From positions 186,001 to 250,000 of the forward strand of contig NZ_FNWV01000005.1 in the NCBI RefSeq assembly GCF_900108555.1: DNA of 64,000 nucleotides. Reading direction: 5' to 3'. The notes beneath the pieces are model-generated. The model worked only from the letters and a program-made list of their open reading frames with translations, did no database searches and was not told where the DNA came from. Shown here piece after piece: positions 34,525 through 42,845 of the stretch (the first letter of the stretch is position 1; each line of letters opens with the position of its first letter). Source of the DNA: Ruminococcus flavefaciens (lineage in GTDB: Bacteria > Bacillota > Clostridia > Oscillospirales > Ruminococcaceae). The translations under genes and the position numbers were made by a program.

Positions 34525-35460
34525 TTATTCGGTTATTGTGGAAGAATCAAAGAAAAGAGTATATTCGATCTCGTGAGAAGTGCTCATAGCTGTAGTATCA
34601 GCCTTAACGGGCATCTTGTAATCAAAGCCTGTAACAGGTATCTCGAATATTGAGAATTCCTCTGTACTTACAGGCAGTATCTTCTCATCATCGACTATCA
34701 TGTAATCGTACTTGTTGCTGCTCCAGATAATTTCAGCAGCAGCCTTTCCGTCCTTGACTGTAAGCTTTGCAGGCGAAACAACAGATGCTTTTCCCGAGCC
34801 GCCTTCAAGCTTTACATCGACATTGTATTCTCCGTCCTTGATACCGAGAGACTCAACAGTATTATATCTGCTTTCATAGAAAGCCTCATCTGACAGCGAA
34901 TCAGCACGGAATACAAGCTTTCTGTCGTACCACTGTTCCTTGCGCTTGCTGAAAGCCGCACAGTCTATCTCCTTGTCAAGAGCTTCAACAGGCACAGTGA
35001 AAGCCACTGCATCGCCGCTCTCCTCTGCATTGATGTAATCGCTTTCGGAAGCCTTTGCTGCATCTTCGCCTGTACCCATGAATAGGTACTCATAGCCGCT
35101 TCCACTCATAGTCATCTTTGCAGTCATCTTACCGTCTGCAACTGTAAGCTTACATTCGGTTATCTTGAACATTGACGAGCTTGAATCAACATTTATATCG
35201 TACTCACCGTCTTTGAGCTTATCAGCTTCAACAGCGACCATGCCCTCATATCCGACCTCCTGCTGAGGTGCAGTGACCTGTTCTGTAGTTGTTTCTGCTT
35301 CGGTCTCAGCAGCAGTAGTAGTTGTTTCCGCTTCTGTTGTAGTCTCAACAGCAGCAGTTGTAGTCTTTGCCTCAGACTCAGATGAATTATTCTTATTGCC
35401 GCATGAAGTCAGTACAGCAGCTGTTAATAAAAGTGATACTACAGCATATTTTTTATACAT
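34525..35460 (-). CDS. Lipoprotein with two repeats of an uncharacterised beta domain
   Basis: A 311-residue lipoprotein with lipobox LTSC at 18-21, a Thr/Glu-rich spacer (to about 65) and two related domains of about 110 residues. The first begins KDGEYDINV, has LTVADGKMTAKMTMS and GYEYLFMGTGEDA; the second begins KDGEYNVDV, has LTVKDGKAAAEIIWS and KYDYMIVDDEKI. The opening pattern recalls NEAT haem-binding domains but the match is loose. In a cobalamin-riboswitch operon between a chelatase and a binding protein, a role in capturing a tetrapyrrole or metal at the surface is likely but unproven. Ribosome site AGAGG before the ATG. Confidence 0.72.
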   Translation of the reverse strand: MYKKYAVVSLLLTAAVLTSCGNKNNSSESEAKTTTAAVETTTEAETTTTAAETEAETTTEQVTAPQQEVGYEGMVAVEADKLKDGEYDINVDSSSSMFKITECKLTVADGKMTAKMTMSGSGYEYLFMGTGEDAAKASESDYINAEESGDAVAFTVPVEALDKEIDCAAFSKRKEQWYDRKLVFRADSLSDEAFYESRYNTVESLGIKDGEYNVDVKLEGGSGKASVVSPAKLTVKDGKAAAEIIWSSNKYDYMIVDDEKILPVSTEEFSIFEIPVTGFDYKMPVKADTTAMSTSHEIEYTLFFDSSTITE

Positions 35461-35480
35461 ATCAATTACCTCTTAATGAA

Positions 35481-35503
35481 GCAGCCGACATAAAGCCGGC
35501 TGC
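35481..35503 (-). other. Intercistronic hairpin between cbiK and the lipoprotein gene
   Basis: GCAGCCG (35481-35487) and CGGCTGC (35497-35503). There is no T-run after it on the minus strand, so it may tune mRNA stability between genes rather than terminate. Confidence 0.5.
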
Positions 35504-35523
35504 AATTTCAATTTAACTTTTTC

Positions 35524-36573
35524 TTACTTTACAGAGTCGATAGCCTTCTGAGCGTGTTCAACGTATATCTTCTGGATATCTTCGTTCTCACCGAGACCTC
35601 TCAGTACACACTCAACGTCATAGCCTTCAGCAAGGAATATCGACTTCCATGAATCCTCTTCGTCGCCTGCCATATCATTGTTAGCGTGATCGCCTGCAAC
35701 TACCATGAGAGGCTCAAGGACTACCTTCTTGTAGTTTCCTTCCTTTACCTTTGCAAGAACATCTTCAACAGAAGGTGTAGCCTCAACAGTACCTACGTAG
35801 TAATTCTTGAAGCCGTCAGCTGTAAGAAGATCCTGCATCTTCTGATATACAGCATTTGACTCAGCCTCTGTACCATGTCCCATGAAGCAGATAGCAGTCT
35901 CACCGTCATCATACTCCTTAGTCCAGTCTGTGATAGCCTTCTCTACCTTAGCAAAGTCATCATCGCTTGTAAGGAGCGGCTCACCGATAACTACCTTATC
36001 AAAAGCGTCTGAGTATTCAGCTATCTTTCCTGTAACTTCCTCATACTCAAGACCGTTCATAAGGTGAGTAGGCTGAACAACGAGAGTCTTTACCTTATTG
36101 TCAACAGCTCTTTTAAGAGCAGCATCTATATCATCAATGAGGATACCGTCTCTCTTGTTAACATGATCTATAACGATATTAGCTGTGAAACCGCGGCGTA
36201 CAGAGTAATCAGGGAATGCCTTTTCGAGAGCATTCTCGATAGCACCGATAGTAAGACGGCGGCTGTCGTTGAAGCTTGTACCGAAGCTTATAACGAGGAG
36301 CTCACTGTCACCGATCTCGTCCTGATTTCTGATGTTATCAAGTGAAGCATCACCTGTATCGTAGTTCTCTTCATCGTCCTCTTCCTCAGCCTCAGTAGTA
36401 GTTTCAGCTTCTGTAGCTTCGGTAGTATCAGCCTCAGTTGTTACAGCAGTTGTAGTTGCTTCTGTAGCAGCAGTATTTCCGCTGTCCTTCTTTTCGCTGT
36501 CACCGCATGAAGTGAAGCAAGCAGCAGTAAGTGTAAGTGCAGCAGCTGCTGCGATCATTCTTCTCATTTTCAT
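35524..36573 (-). CDS. cbiK: Exported sirohydrochlorin cobaltochelatase, CbiK type, lipoprotein
   Basis: A 349-residue protein with a lipoprotein signal (Cys at 19 or 23), a Thr/Glu-rich acidic spacer (about 30-75) and a complete CbiK domain (about 88-349). The three metal-site residues of CbiK are all present: His233 in MGHGTEAE, Glu264 in GTVEATPS and His296 in AGDHANNDM. CbiK inserts cobalt into sirohydrochlorin in the anaerobic B12 pathway, usually in the cytoplasm; here it sits outside the cell, as in periplasmic CbiK of Desulfovibrio. It heads an importer operon controlled by a cobalamin riboswitch. It may load or bind metal or tetrapyrrole for uptake. AGGAGG lies 8 nt before the ATG, inside a hairpin. 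Confidence 0.9.
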   Translation of the reverse strand: MKMRRMIAAAAALTLTAACFTSCGDSEKKDSGNTAATEATTTAVTTEADTTEATEAETTTEAEEEDDEENYDTGDASLDNIRNQDEIGDSELLVISFGTSFNDSRRLTIGAIENALEKAFPDYSVRRGFTANIVIDHVNKRDGILIDDIDAALKRAVDNKVKTLVVQPTHLMNGLEYEEVTGKIAEYSDAFDKVVIGEPLLTSDDDFAKVEKAITDWTKEYDDGETAICFMGHGTEAESNAVYQKMQDLLTADGFKNYYVGTVEATPSVEDVLAKVKEGNYKKVVLEPLMVVAGDHANNDMAGDEEDSWKSIFLAEGYDVECVLRGLGENEDIQKIYVEHAQKAIDSVK

Positions 36574-36581
36574 TTTCTTTT

Positions 36582-36600
36582 CCTCCTGTTTTTTCAGGAG
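36582..36600 (-). promoter_or_regulatory. Hairpin covering the cbiK ribosome binding site
   Basis: On the minus strand CTCCTG, AAAAAA, CAGGAG(G): the 3' arm is the Shine-Dalgarno sequence, so translation could be held down as well as transcription. Confidence 0.55.
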
Positions 36601-36615
36601 ACATAGGTCGTGCGC

Positions 36616-36641
36616 AAAAAACCTTCTGCACAGGCAGAAGG
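36616..36641 (-). terminator. Riboswitch-controlled terminator before cbiK
   Basis: On the minus strand CCTTCTGC, CTGT, GCAGAAGG, then TTTTTTG, placed after the cobalamin aptamer and before the cbiK start: an expression platform for transcription attenuation. Confidence 0.8.
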
Positions 36642-36659
36642 CATAATAATAAACCCGTT

Positions 36660-36905
36660 GATATTACGGGCAGCAATGGTACGATCAATGCCTCGTGATC
36701 CTGGGAATTACCCCATGTACCGATAAGCGGCAGGTTTCCTGACTTACAGGCAATAGCACATTTTTCCGCCTTCCCGTTATTACACAGTGGCTGTACGCAA
36801 GCACATGGAAAAATGCTGCCTGATCACAGTGACGAGATCGTTCAGGTATCACACCTGCTTCCCTTTTACCCTTCCGTACCGAAGCAGGAAGGCACCGTTT
36901 ACCTT
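36660..36905 (-). promoter_or_regulatory. Cobalamin riboswitch
   Basis: On the minus strand the leader holds the B12 box AGTCAGGAAACCTGCC (36744-36729), the core GCCACTGT and GGGAA segments upstream of it, and GGTGCC near the 5' end. These are the conserved parts of the cobalamin aptamer. A hairpin terminator follows. With cobalamin bound, expression of the cbiK operon should fall. The exact ends of the aptamer are estimated. Confidence 0.9.
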
Positions 36906-36927
36906 ATAAAATATAAATACAAGAGTC

Positions 36928-36956
36928 ATTATAGCACATATCTCTCATAATTCCAA
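36928..36956 (-). promoter_or_regulatory. Promoter of the cobalamin operon
   Basis: On the minus strand TTGGAA (36956-36951), 17 nt, TATAAT (36933-36928), just before the aptamer. Confidence 0.75.
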
Positions 36957-37088
36957 TAGTTTGGTTCAAAATCGGAACTTTTGACAAAAAAAGTTCTTTC
37001 TTTTACAAAAAAATATATGCAAGAGCCCACTATATTAATATTTACACTATATGTAATAGTTTGAATACTTTTGTATACCTCTTGTCCA

Positions 37089-37118
37089 TTGACACTTTGG
37101 CTAAAAAAATGCTATAAT
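37089..37118 (+). promoter_or_regulatory. Promoter of the GH43 gene
   Basis: TTGACA (37089-37094), 18 nt, TATAAT (37113-37118). Confidence 0.75.
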
Positions 37119-37152
37119 TATATAAACATTTCTATGTTTGGAGGATATTAAA

Positions 37153-39873
37153 ATGAAATTGAAGAAGCTAATATCGGCAGTTGTCTCAGGCTGCATATTC
37201 TTGTCGACTTTCACAGGCATGACTTCACTCGCAGCCAATCAGCGCGTATCCGTACACGATCCTTCCATAGTCAAGAATAACGGTATATATTACGTATTCG
37301 GCTCACATATAGAAGCAGCAAAGACTACTGATCTGCGCAACTGGAAACGTTTCTCAAACGGCTATGCAACCACAAATAATGTAGAATTCGGCAATCTTTC
37401 CCAAAACCTGCAAAAAGCCTTTGCGTGGTCGGGTGAAGACCTTGAGGACTGTGCAGGCGGATTTGCTGTGTGGGCACCAGATGTAGTATGGGACGCAGAC
37501 TATATCAACTCTGACGGCAGCAAAGGCGCATACCTTATGTACTTCTGCACTTCCTCAACTTATATGCGCTCCGTAATAGCTTATGCCGCAGCAAAGAATA
37601 TAGAAGGACCGTATACCTTTGTGGATACCCTCATTTACTCAGGCTTCACCAACAATGACGCATATGTAAAGAGTGCAACAAAAAACGTCAACAAGAAGTA
37701 CACCTCCACTAACATAGACGAGCTTATTGCCGCAGGACAGGTAAGCTTCAACAACAGCTGGTTCAGGAACAATGACTTCAACAATCAGCTCTTCCCCAAC
37801 GCTATTGATCCTACCATATACTATGACACAAACGGAAAGATGTATATGTGCTACGGCTCATGGTCAGGCGGAATCTTCACCCTTGAGATAGACCCGAAAA
37901 CAGGACAGTGCATACACCCGAAAACAGGCACTACCTCTGACGGCAGAATGGTGGACAGCTATTTCGGTACGAAAATATCGGGAGGCTACGGCAAATCAGG
38001 TGAAGGCCCTTTCATTGAATACAACGCCGACACAGGCTACTATTATTTATGGGTAACATTCGGCGGACTCACCTCCACAGGCGGATATAATATGCGTGTA
38101 TTCCGCTCTGCATCACCTCTCGGACCATTTACCGATCCAGCAGGCAGACAGGCTGTTCTCCCCACAAATCCTAACCTTGACTCCACAGGTCTGAAAGTCA
38201 TGGGCAACTACAAATTCAGCTCACTGAGCAAAGCTTACATGGCTTGCGGACACAACTCCGTACTCCGTGACGATGACGGCAAGTGGTATCTTGTATATCA
38301 CACAAGATTTGACGACGGTGCAGAATTCCACGAGGTACGTGTACACTCCATGTACTTCAACGAAGAGGGCTGGCCTGTTGTCGCTCCATACGAATACGCA
38401 GGCGATGAGATATCCACATCTGGCTACAATGACTCCGACATTATCGGCGACTATGAATTCATCAACCACGGCACTTCCACAGACGGAAAAATAATAAACT
38501 ACAGCAGCATAAAGCTCAATGCAGACGGTACAATAAGCGGCCCAGTTACAGGAAAATGGTCACAATCGCAGGAAAGTGCAGCTGCCGAGATAACCATAGG
38601 CGGTCAGAAATACAGCGGTTACTTCCTTGCAGCCAAGGACGAAAACGGCAAGAAAGTAATGTCATTCACCGCAGTTGGTAGCAATAACCAGACCGTATGG
38701 GGCGTACAGACAAAGGAATTTAACGGCAAGGAGCGTCAGGTCGGTATCCCCGACTACACCGACAAAGACTCAAAGATAGTATATTCCACGAATTTTCTGC
38801 TGCCAAGCAGCTGTATCCCGTATATTTCAAGTACAGAACTTCATTCCGACGTATCATATTATATCATCAACCGCAACAGCGGCAAGGTCGTCGACCTGCC
38901 CAACGGAAGCCTTGATATCGGTACTAATATACAGCAGTGGGAATTCAACGGCAGCTGGGCACAGCAGTGGAAGCTCACAGCTATCGACGAAAAGTATTTC
39001 TATATACTTTCAGCAGGCGATGAGCACAAATGCATCGGACTTGCCGAAAATTCTGGAAGCGACGGAGTAAACCTTGAATTGCAGGAGTTCACAGGCGCAG
39101 AAAATCAGAAATTCATGTTAAAAAAGCAAGGCTCATACTACGGTATTGTTACAGCTTCGTCCAATGAAAAAAGCGGATTTGACGTATATGAATGGTCAAA
39201 GGAAAACGGCGGAAACATCAATCAGTGGGAATACCGAGGCGATGACTGCCAGCTGTTCAGCCTTGAACCCGTACACCCTGCCGTAGCTGACGGTTCATAC
39301 TCCATACGTGACATCTCATCAGACTGCCTGTATAATTCATCAGACAGAGAATTCGGTTTAGACAGCTATATGCAGATACATGAAATAAACGGCGACTCAT
39401 TAAATCACGCAGACGATCATATCTGGAAATTCAACAAACTTGATGACGGCAGCTATACAATTATAAACAAGTACGGCGACGCACTCACATCTGACAGTGC
39501 AGGAAATATCACTGCAAAGGAATACACAGCCGACAGCTCACAGAAATTCAGAGTCACCTGCAATAAAGACGGCTCGTATTCATTTGTACAGAACGAAAAA
39601 TGCGTTACTGTCATCAGTAATTCTTCCGCACTCACCTGCCGTCTTGAAGAATACATGGGCACTGAAAACCAGAAAATAATACTTACTCCCGAAAAGCTGC
39701 GTACAGGCGATGTGAATTACGATACAGACATAACTGTTGCAGACCTTGTAATGCTGCAAAAATTCCTGCTGAAAAACGAACCCGTAACAAACTCTGCATA
39801 TGCAGATATCAACTATGACGGAGTTGTTGACATCTTCGACAGTATCGGACTCAGAAAGCTTCTCATAACCTAA
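37153..39873 (+). CDS. Dockerin-bearing GH43 enzyme, probable endo-arabinanase, with ricin-type modules
   Basis: A 906-residue secreted enzyme. Signal peptide about 1-28. The GH43 five-blade propeller fills about 30-430, with the family's three acids at Asp36 (VHDPS), Asp219 (NAIDPTIYYD) and Glu284 (GEGPFIEY). A beta-sandwich of the GH43 C-terminal type follows (about 440-540), then two ricin-type beta-trefoil segments (about 575-705 and 710-845) with QxW repeats such as QQWEF and NQWEY, and a C-terminal dockerin (about 848-906) with two calcium loops, DVNYDTDITVAD and DINYDGVVDIFD. The large GH43 shape fits extracellular arabinanases acting on arabinan of pectin. The dockerin should dock it on a cellulosome-like scaffold. 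GGAGG precedes ATG 37153. Confidence 0.9.
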   Translation: MKLKKLISAVVSGCIFLSTFTGMTSLAANQRVSVHDPSIVKNNGIYYVFGSHIEAAKTTDLRNWKRFSNGYATTNNVEFGNLSQNLQKAFAWSGEDLEDCAGGFAVWAPDVVWDADYINSDGSKGAYLMYFCTSSTYMRSVIAYAAAKNIEGPYTFVDTLIYSGFTNNDAYVKSATKNVNKKYTSTNIDELIAAGQVSFNNSWFRNNDFNNQLFPNAIDPTIYYDTNGKMYMCYGSWSGGIFTLEIDPKTGQCIHPKTGTTSDGRMVDSYFGTKISGGYGKSGEGPFIEYNADTGYYYLWVTFGGLTSTGGYNMRVFRSASPLGPFTDPAGRQAVLPTNPNLDSTGLKVMGNYKFSSLSKAYMACGHNSVLRDDDGKWYLVYHTRFDDGAEFHEVRVHSMYFNEEGWPVVAPYEYAGDEISTSGYNDSDIIGDYEFINHGTSTDGKIINYSSIKLNADGTISGPVTGKWSQSQESAAAEITIGGQKYSGYFLAAKDENGKKVMSFTAVGSNNQTVWGVQTKEFNGKERQVGIPDYTDKDSKIVYSTNFLLPSSCIPYISSTELHSDVSYYIINRNSGKVVDLPNGSLDIGTNIQQWEFNGSWAQQWKLTAIDEKYFYILSAGDEHKCIGLAENSGSDGVNLELQEFTGAENQKFMLKKQGSYYGIVTASSNEKSGFDVYEWSKENGGNINQWEYRGDDCQLFSLEPVHPAVADGSYSIRDISSDCLYNSSDREFGLDSYMQIHEINGDSLNHADDHIWKFNKLDDGSYTIINKYGDALTSDSAGNITAKEYTADSSQKFRVTCNKDGSYSFVQNEKCVTVISNSSALTCRLEEYMGTENQKIILTPEKLRTGDVNYDTDITVADLVMLQKFLLKNEPVTNSAYADINYDGVVDIFDSIGLRKLLIT

Positions 39874-39885
39874 TAACAGACCTCC

Positions 39886-39927
39886 GCGCAGCTGCAAGCC
39901 ATAAACTTGCCGCTGCGCTTGTTTTTT
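39886..39927 (+). terminator. Terminator of the GH43 gene
   Basis: GCGCAG (39886-39891) with inner GCAAG pair to CTTGC and CTGCGC (39913-39918), then TTGTTTTTT. Confidence 0.85.
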
Positions 39928-39955
39928 CGACAAAATACAAATAATTCATTTTAAC

Positions 39956-39984
39956 TTGACATTCTATGTGAAAGTGTGTAAAAT
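39956..39984 (+). promoter_or_regulatory. Promoter of the clostripain-family gene
   Basis: TTGACA (39956-39961), 17 nt, TAAAAT (39979-39984). Confidence 0.75.
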
Positions 39985-40038
39985 ATTAATAAGTAGGCCT
40001 ATTTTACCTGCTAAAGAGAAAAAATTACGGAGGTTAAT

Positions 40039-42414
40039 ATGGATCCAAGACAAAACAGACCGCAGAACAGACGTAAAAACGTCACATCCGGCGGCAATGG
40101 AGCACATAGACGCGGCGATGGACTTGGCACAGGTCCTGTCGGTTCGGGAAGCTATTCAGGCGGATCAACAGGCGGCGGAGGCGGCGTAAAGAGAGCAGCT
40201 GCCGGCGGCGGCGGAATAATGACGCTCCTTATAATCGGTTTCCTTTTATTTAAATTTATGGGCAGCGGTGCAGGCGGCGGAGGCGGCAGCAGCAGCGGAA
40301 GCAGCGGCGGTGCCGGAAATCTCCTCGGCTCACTCTTAGGCGGCGGTTCAGCACCGTCAGGTTTTGATTTCAGCACTGAGGATACTGCTACAGGCAGTGC
40401 AACCAGCGACACAGCGGTAGATACATCTGTTGCAACAGGTTCAAGAGAGAAGCGCACAGTTATCAAGGGCAACAACGAGGACGTTGTAACTATCATGGTA
40501 TATATGTGCGGTACTGACCTTGAATCAAAATACGGCATGGCTTCTTCCGATATGCAGGAAATGGCAGGTGCTTCCTACGGTGACAACGTAAACGTAATCG
40601 TATTCACAGGAGGCTGCTCAAAGTGGAAGTCAACAGGCATAAGCAATAAAGTAAACCAGATATACCAGATAAAGAACGGACAGGTCATGAGACTTTCCGA
40701 TGATGCAGGTTCTAAGGCAATGACTGATCCTAACAACCTTGCATCATTCATACAGTACTGCTCAAAGAACTTCCCTGCTAACAGAAACGAGCTTATCCTC
40801 TGGGATCACGGCGGCGGATCTGTTACAGGCTACGGATACGACGAAAAGAACAAGAGCAGCGGATCTATGAGCCTTGCAGGTGTTAATCAGGCACTCAAGA
40901 GCGGCGGTGTAAAGTTCGACTTCGTTGGCTTCGATGCTTGCCTCATGGCAACAGCAGAAACTGCACTCATGCTCAACGAACACGCTGATTACCTTATCGC
41001 ATCTGAGGAAACAGAGCCCGGTATCGGCTGGTACTACACAAACTGGCTCACAAAGCTCGGCAGCAACACTTCAATGTCAACACTTGATATCGGCAAGAAC
41101 ATTGTAGACGATTTCGTTTCCGAGTGTGCAAAGAAGTGCAGAGGTCAGAAAACAACACTTTCTGTTATCGACCTTGCTGAATTCTCAAACACAGTACCAA
41201 AGGATCTCAATGCTTTTGCTAAATCTGTAAGCACAAAGATCTCAAACGACGAGTATAAGGATATTTCCAACGCAAGATATTCTACCCGTGAATTTGCAGA
41301 AAGCTCACGTATAGATCAGGTAGACCTTGTAAACCTTGCTGAAAATGTAGGAACTGCCGAGGGTAAAGCACTTGCTGAAACTCTGAAAAAGGCAGTCAAG
41401 TACAACCGCACATCTACAAATATGACAAACGCATACGGAGTATCTATCTACTTCCCCTACCAGCGTACATCATATGTTGATACAGCCTGCAATACATACA
41501 ATCAGATCGGTATGGACTCTGAGTATTCAAAGTGCATAAAGCAGTTTGCAAAGCTTGAAACAGGCGGACAGGTCGCAGCAGGCGGCACAGGTTCAGCCCT
41601 CAGCTCACTGTTCGGTCTGGGCGGTTCATCAGGCTCTTCAGGCAGCTCTGATATGATCGGTTCACTTCTTTCCAGCTTCCTTGGCGGCGGAAGAAGCATA
41701 GCAGGTCTTGACAGCACAAACACAGAATTCATGAAGGATACTGATGTAGACGACACAGCAGAGTATCTTTCAACTCACTACTTTGACGCATCAAAGCTCA
41801 CATGGGAAAAGCAGAACGATTCTTATACTATGAAGCTTGCTGACAATCAGTGGGAAATGGTACACAAGCTCGACCTTAATATGTTCTACGATGACGGTCA
41901 GGGTTACATCGACCTTGGACTCGACAACATCTACGACTGGACAGAAGAGGGAGACCTTATTGCTGATACTGAAAAGAACTGGCTCTCTATCAACGGAAAC
42001 GTTGTAGCATACTATCATACAGATACAACAAACAGCGGTGACGATACTATCATTACAGGTTATGTACCTGCTTTACTCAACGGTGAGCGTGTAAACCTCA
42101 TAATCGTATTCAACAATGCAAATCCTAACGGCTTTATCGCAGGAGCTTCAACAGACTACGTTAACGGCGAAACAAACGCTGTAGCAAAAAATCTTACAGA
42201 GCTCAGTGTTGGCGACAAGCTTGATTTCATCTGTGATTACTATGATTACGATATGAATTATCAGGACAGCTACATGATCGGCGAACAGGTAACAGTTTCC
42301 GAAAATATGACCATAAGCAATACAGACGTAGGATCAGGCGCGTGTCATATCCTCTACCGTTTCTCTGATATTTACAATCAGGATTACTGGTCAGAGCCTA
42401 TCGTTATCAAATAA
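40039..42414 (+). CDS. Clostripain-family (C11) cysteine peptidase, membrane anchored
   Basis: A 791-residue protein. A basic Arg/Gly-rich cytoplasmic N-terminus (1-57) leads to one membrane helix (about 58-74) and a Gly/Ser-rich linker. The C11 domain (about 148-505) holds the catalytic dyad: His257 in LWDHGGG and Cys301 in DACLMA. After a second Gly/Ser linker (about 510-555) a C-terminal beta-rich domain (about 570-791) has no match I know. Members cleave after Arg or Lys, and some need self-processing. Here it probably acts at the outer face of the membrane. GGAGG lies 6 nt before the ATG. Single gene. Confidence 0.88.
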   Translation: MDPRQNRPQNRRKNVTSGGNGAHRRGDGLGTGPVGSGSYSGGSTGGGGGVKRAAAGGGGIMTLLIIGFLLFKFMGSGAGGGGGSSSGSSGGAGNLLGSLLGGGSAPSGFDFSTEDTATGSATSDTAVDTSVATGSREKRTVIKGNNEDVVTIMVYMCGTDLESKYGMASSDMQEMAGASYGDNVNVIVFTGGCSKWKSTGISNKVNQIYQIKNGQVMRLSDDAGSKAMTDPNNLASFIQYCSKNFPANRNELILWDHGGGSVTGYGYDEKNKSSGSMSLAGVNQALKSGGVKFDFVGFDACLMATAETALMLNEHADYLIASEETEPGIGWYYTNWLTKLGSNTSMSTLDIGKNIVDDFVSECAKKCRGQKTTLSVIDLAEFSNTVPKDLNAFAKSVSTKISNDEYKDISNARYSTREFAESSRIDQVDLVNLAENVGTAEGKALAETLKKAVKYNRTSTNMTNAYGVSIYFPYQRTSYVDTACNTYNQIGMDSEYSKCIKQFAKLETGGQVAAGGTGSALSSLFGLGGSSGSSGSSDMIGSLLSSFLGGGRSIAGLDSTNTEFMKDTDVDDTAEYLSTHYFDASKLTWEKQNDSYTMKLADNQWEMVHKLDLNMFYDDGQGYIDLGLDNIYDWTEEGDLIADTEKNWLSINGNVVAYYHTDTTNSGDDTIITGYVPALLNGERVNLIIVFNNANPNGFIAGASTDYVNGETNAVAKNLTELSVGDKLDFICDYYDYDMNYQDSYMIGEQVTVSENMTISNTDVGSGACHILYRFSDIYNQDYWSEPIVIK

Positions 42415-42420
42415 AACACA

Positions 42421-42446
42421 AAAGAGCAGCTTACAGGCTGCTCTTT
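42421..42446 (+). terminator. Terminator of the C11 peptidase gene
   Basis: AAAGAGCAGC (42421-42430), TTACAG, GCTGCTCTTT (42437-42446), then TTATT. Confidence 0.9.
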
Positions 42447-42500
42447 TTATTGCAATGATATTGTAAAAAAATAAAATTATTATTTTATTGATATTTTTAC

Positions 42501-42529
42501 TTGACATCGCCGCTCATTTGAGGTATAAT
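42501..42529 (+). promoter_or_regulatory. Consensus promoter of the tRNA-Pro/tRNA-Leu unit
   Basis: TTGACA (42501-42506), 17 nt, TATAAT (42524-42529), 12 nt before tRNA-Pro. Confidence 0.9.
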
Positions 42530-42541
42530 ATTAATGCTGTC

Positions 42542-42618
42542 CGAGGTGTGGCTCAGTTTGGTAGAGTACTACGTTCGGGACGTAGGGGCCGCAGGTTCAA
42601 ATCCTGTCACCTCGACCA
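42542..42618 (+). tRNA. tRNA-Pro (anticodon CGG)
   Basis: Acceptor stem CGAGGTG / CACCTCG, anticodon stem CTACG with loop TTCGGGA, T loop GTTCAAATC. The 3' CCA is encoded. Confidence 0.96.
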
Positions 42619-42622
42619 AAAG

Positions 42623-42648
42623 GCGGTATATCATAAAAAATATACCGC
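42623..42648 (+). other. Hairpin between tRNA-Pro and tRNA-Leu
   Basis: GCGGTATAT (42623-42631) and ATATACCGC (42640-42648) with an 8-nt loop. It could be a processing signal; the T-run after it is too short for a good terminator. Confidence 0.55.
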
Positions 42649-42658
42649 TTCATATTAT

Positions 42659-42742
42659 GCCGCTGTGGTGGAATTGGCAGACACAAGGGACTTAAAATCC
42701 CTCGGTAGCAATATCGTACCGGTTCAAGTCCGGTCAGCGGCA
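42659..42742 (+). tRNA. tRNA-Leu (anticodon TAA)
   Basis: Acceptor stem GCCGCTG / CAGCGGC, anticodon loop CTTAAAA, long variable arm typical of class II tRNAs, T loop GTTCAAGTC. CCA is not encoded. Confidence 0.96.
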
Positions 42743-42745
42743 CTT

Positions 42746-42776
42746 AAAAACGTCGAATTTTTCGACGTTTTTTTAT
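42746..42776 (+). terminator. Terminator of the tRNA-Pro/tRNA-Leu unit
   Basis: AACGTCGAA (42749-42757), TTT, TTCGACGTT (42761-42769), extended by A/T pairs and followed by a T-run. Confidence 0.9.
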
Positions 42777-42780
42777 TTTT

Positions 42781-42809
42781 ATGCCCCTGCACATGAAGTG
42801 CAGGGGCAT
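42781..42809. other. Strong 12-bp hairpin after the dockerin gene
   Basis: ATGCCCCTGCAC (42781-42792), ATGAA, GTGCAGGGGCAT (42798-42809). On the plus strand ATTTTC follows; on the minus strand A-rich sequence follows. It may back up the tRNA terminator or protect the 3' end of the minus-strand mRNA. Confidence 0.6.
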
Positions 42810-42845
42810 ATTTTCATTTCATAAGATCAATTATCATCTAAGTAT

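Noticed and set aside
36500-36688. 62-residue minus-strand frame before cbiK
   Set aside because: It overlaps the riboswitch terminator and the ribosome site of cbiK and is out of frame with it.
42781-42809. Strong hairpin taken as terminator of the dockerin gene at 42846
   Set aside because: On that strand the hairpin is followed by A-rich, not T-rich, sequence, so I list it only as a hairpin.
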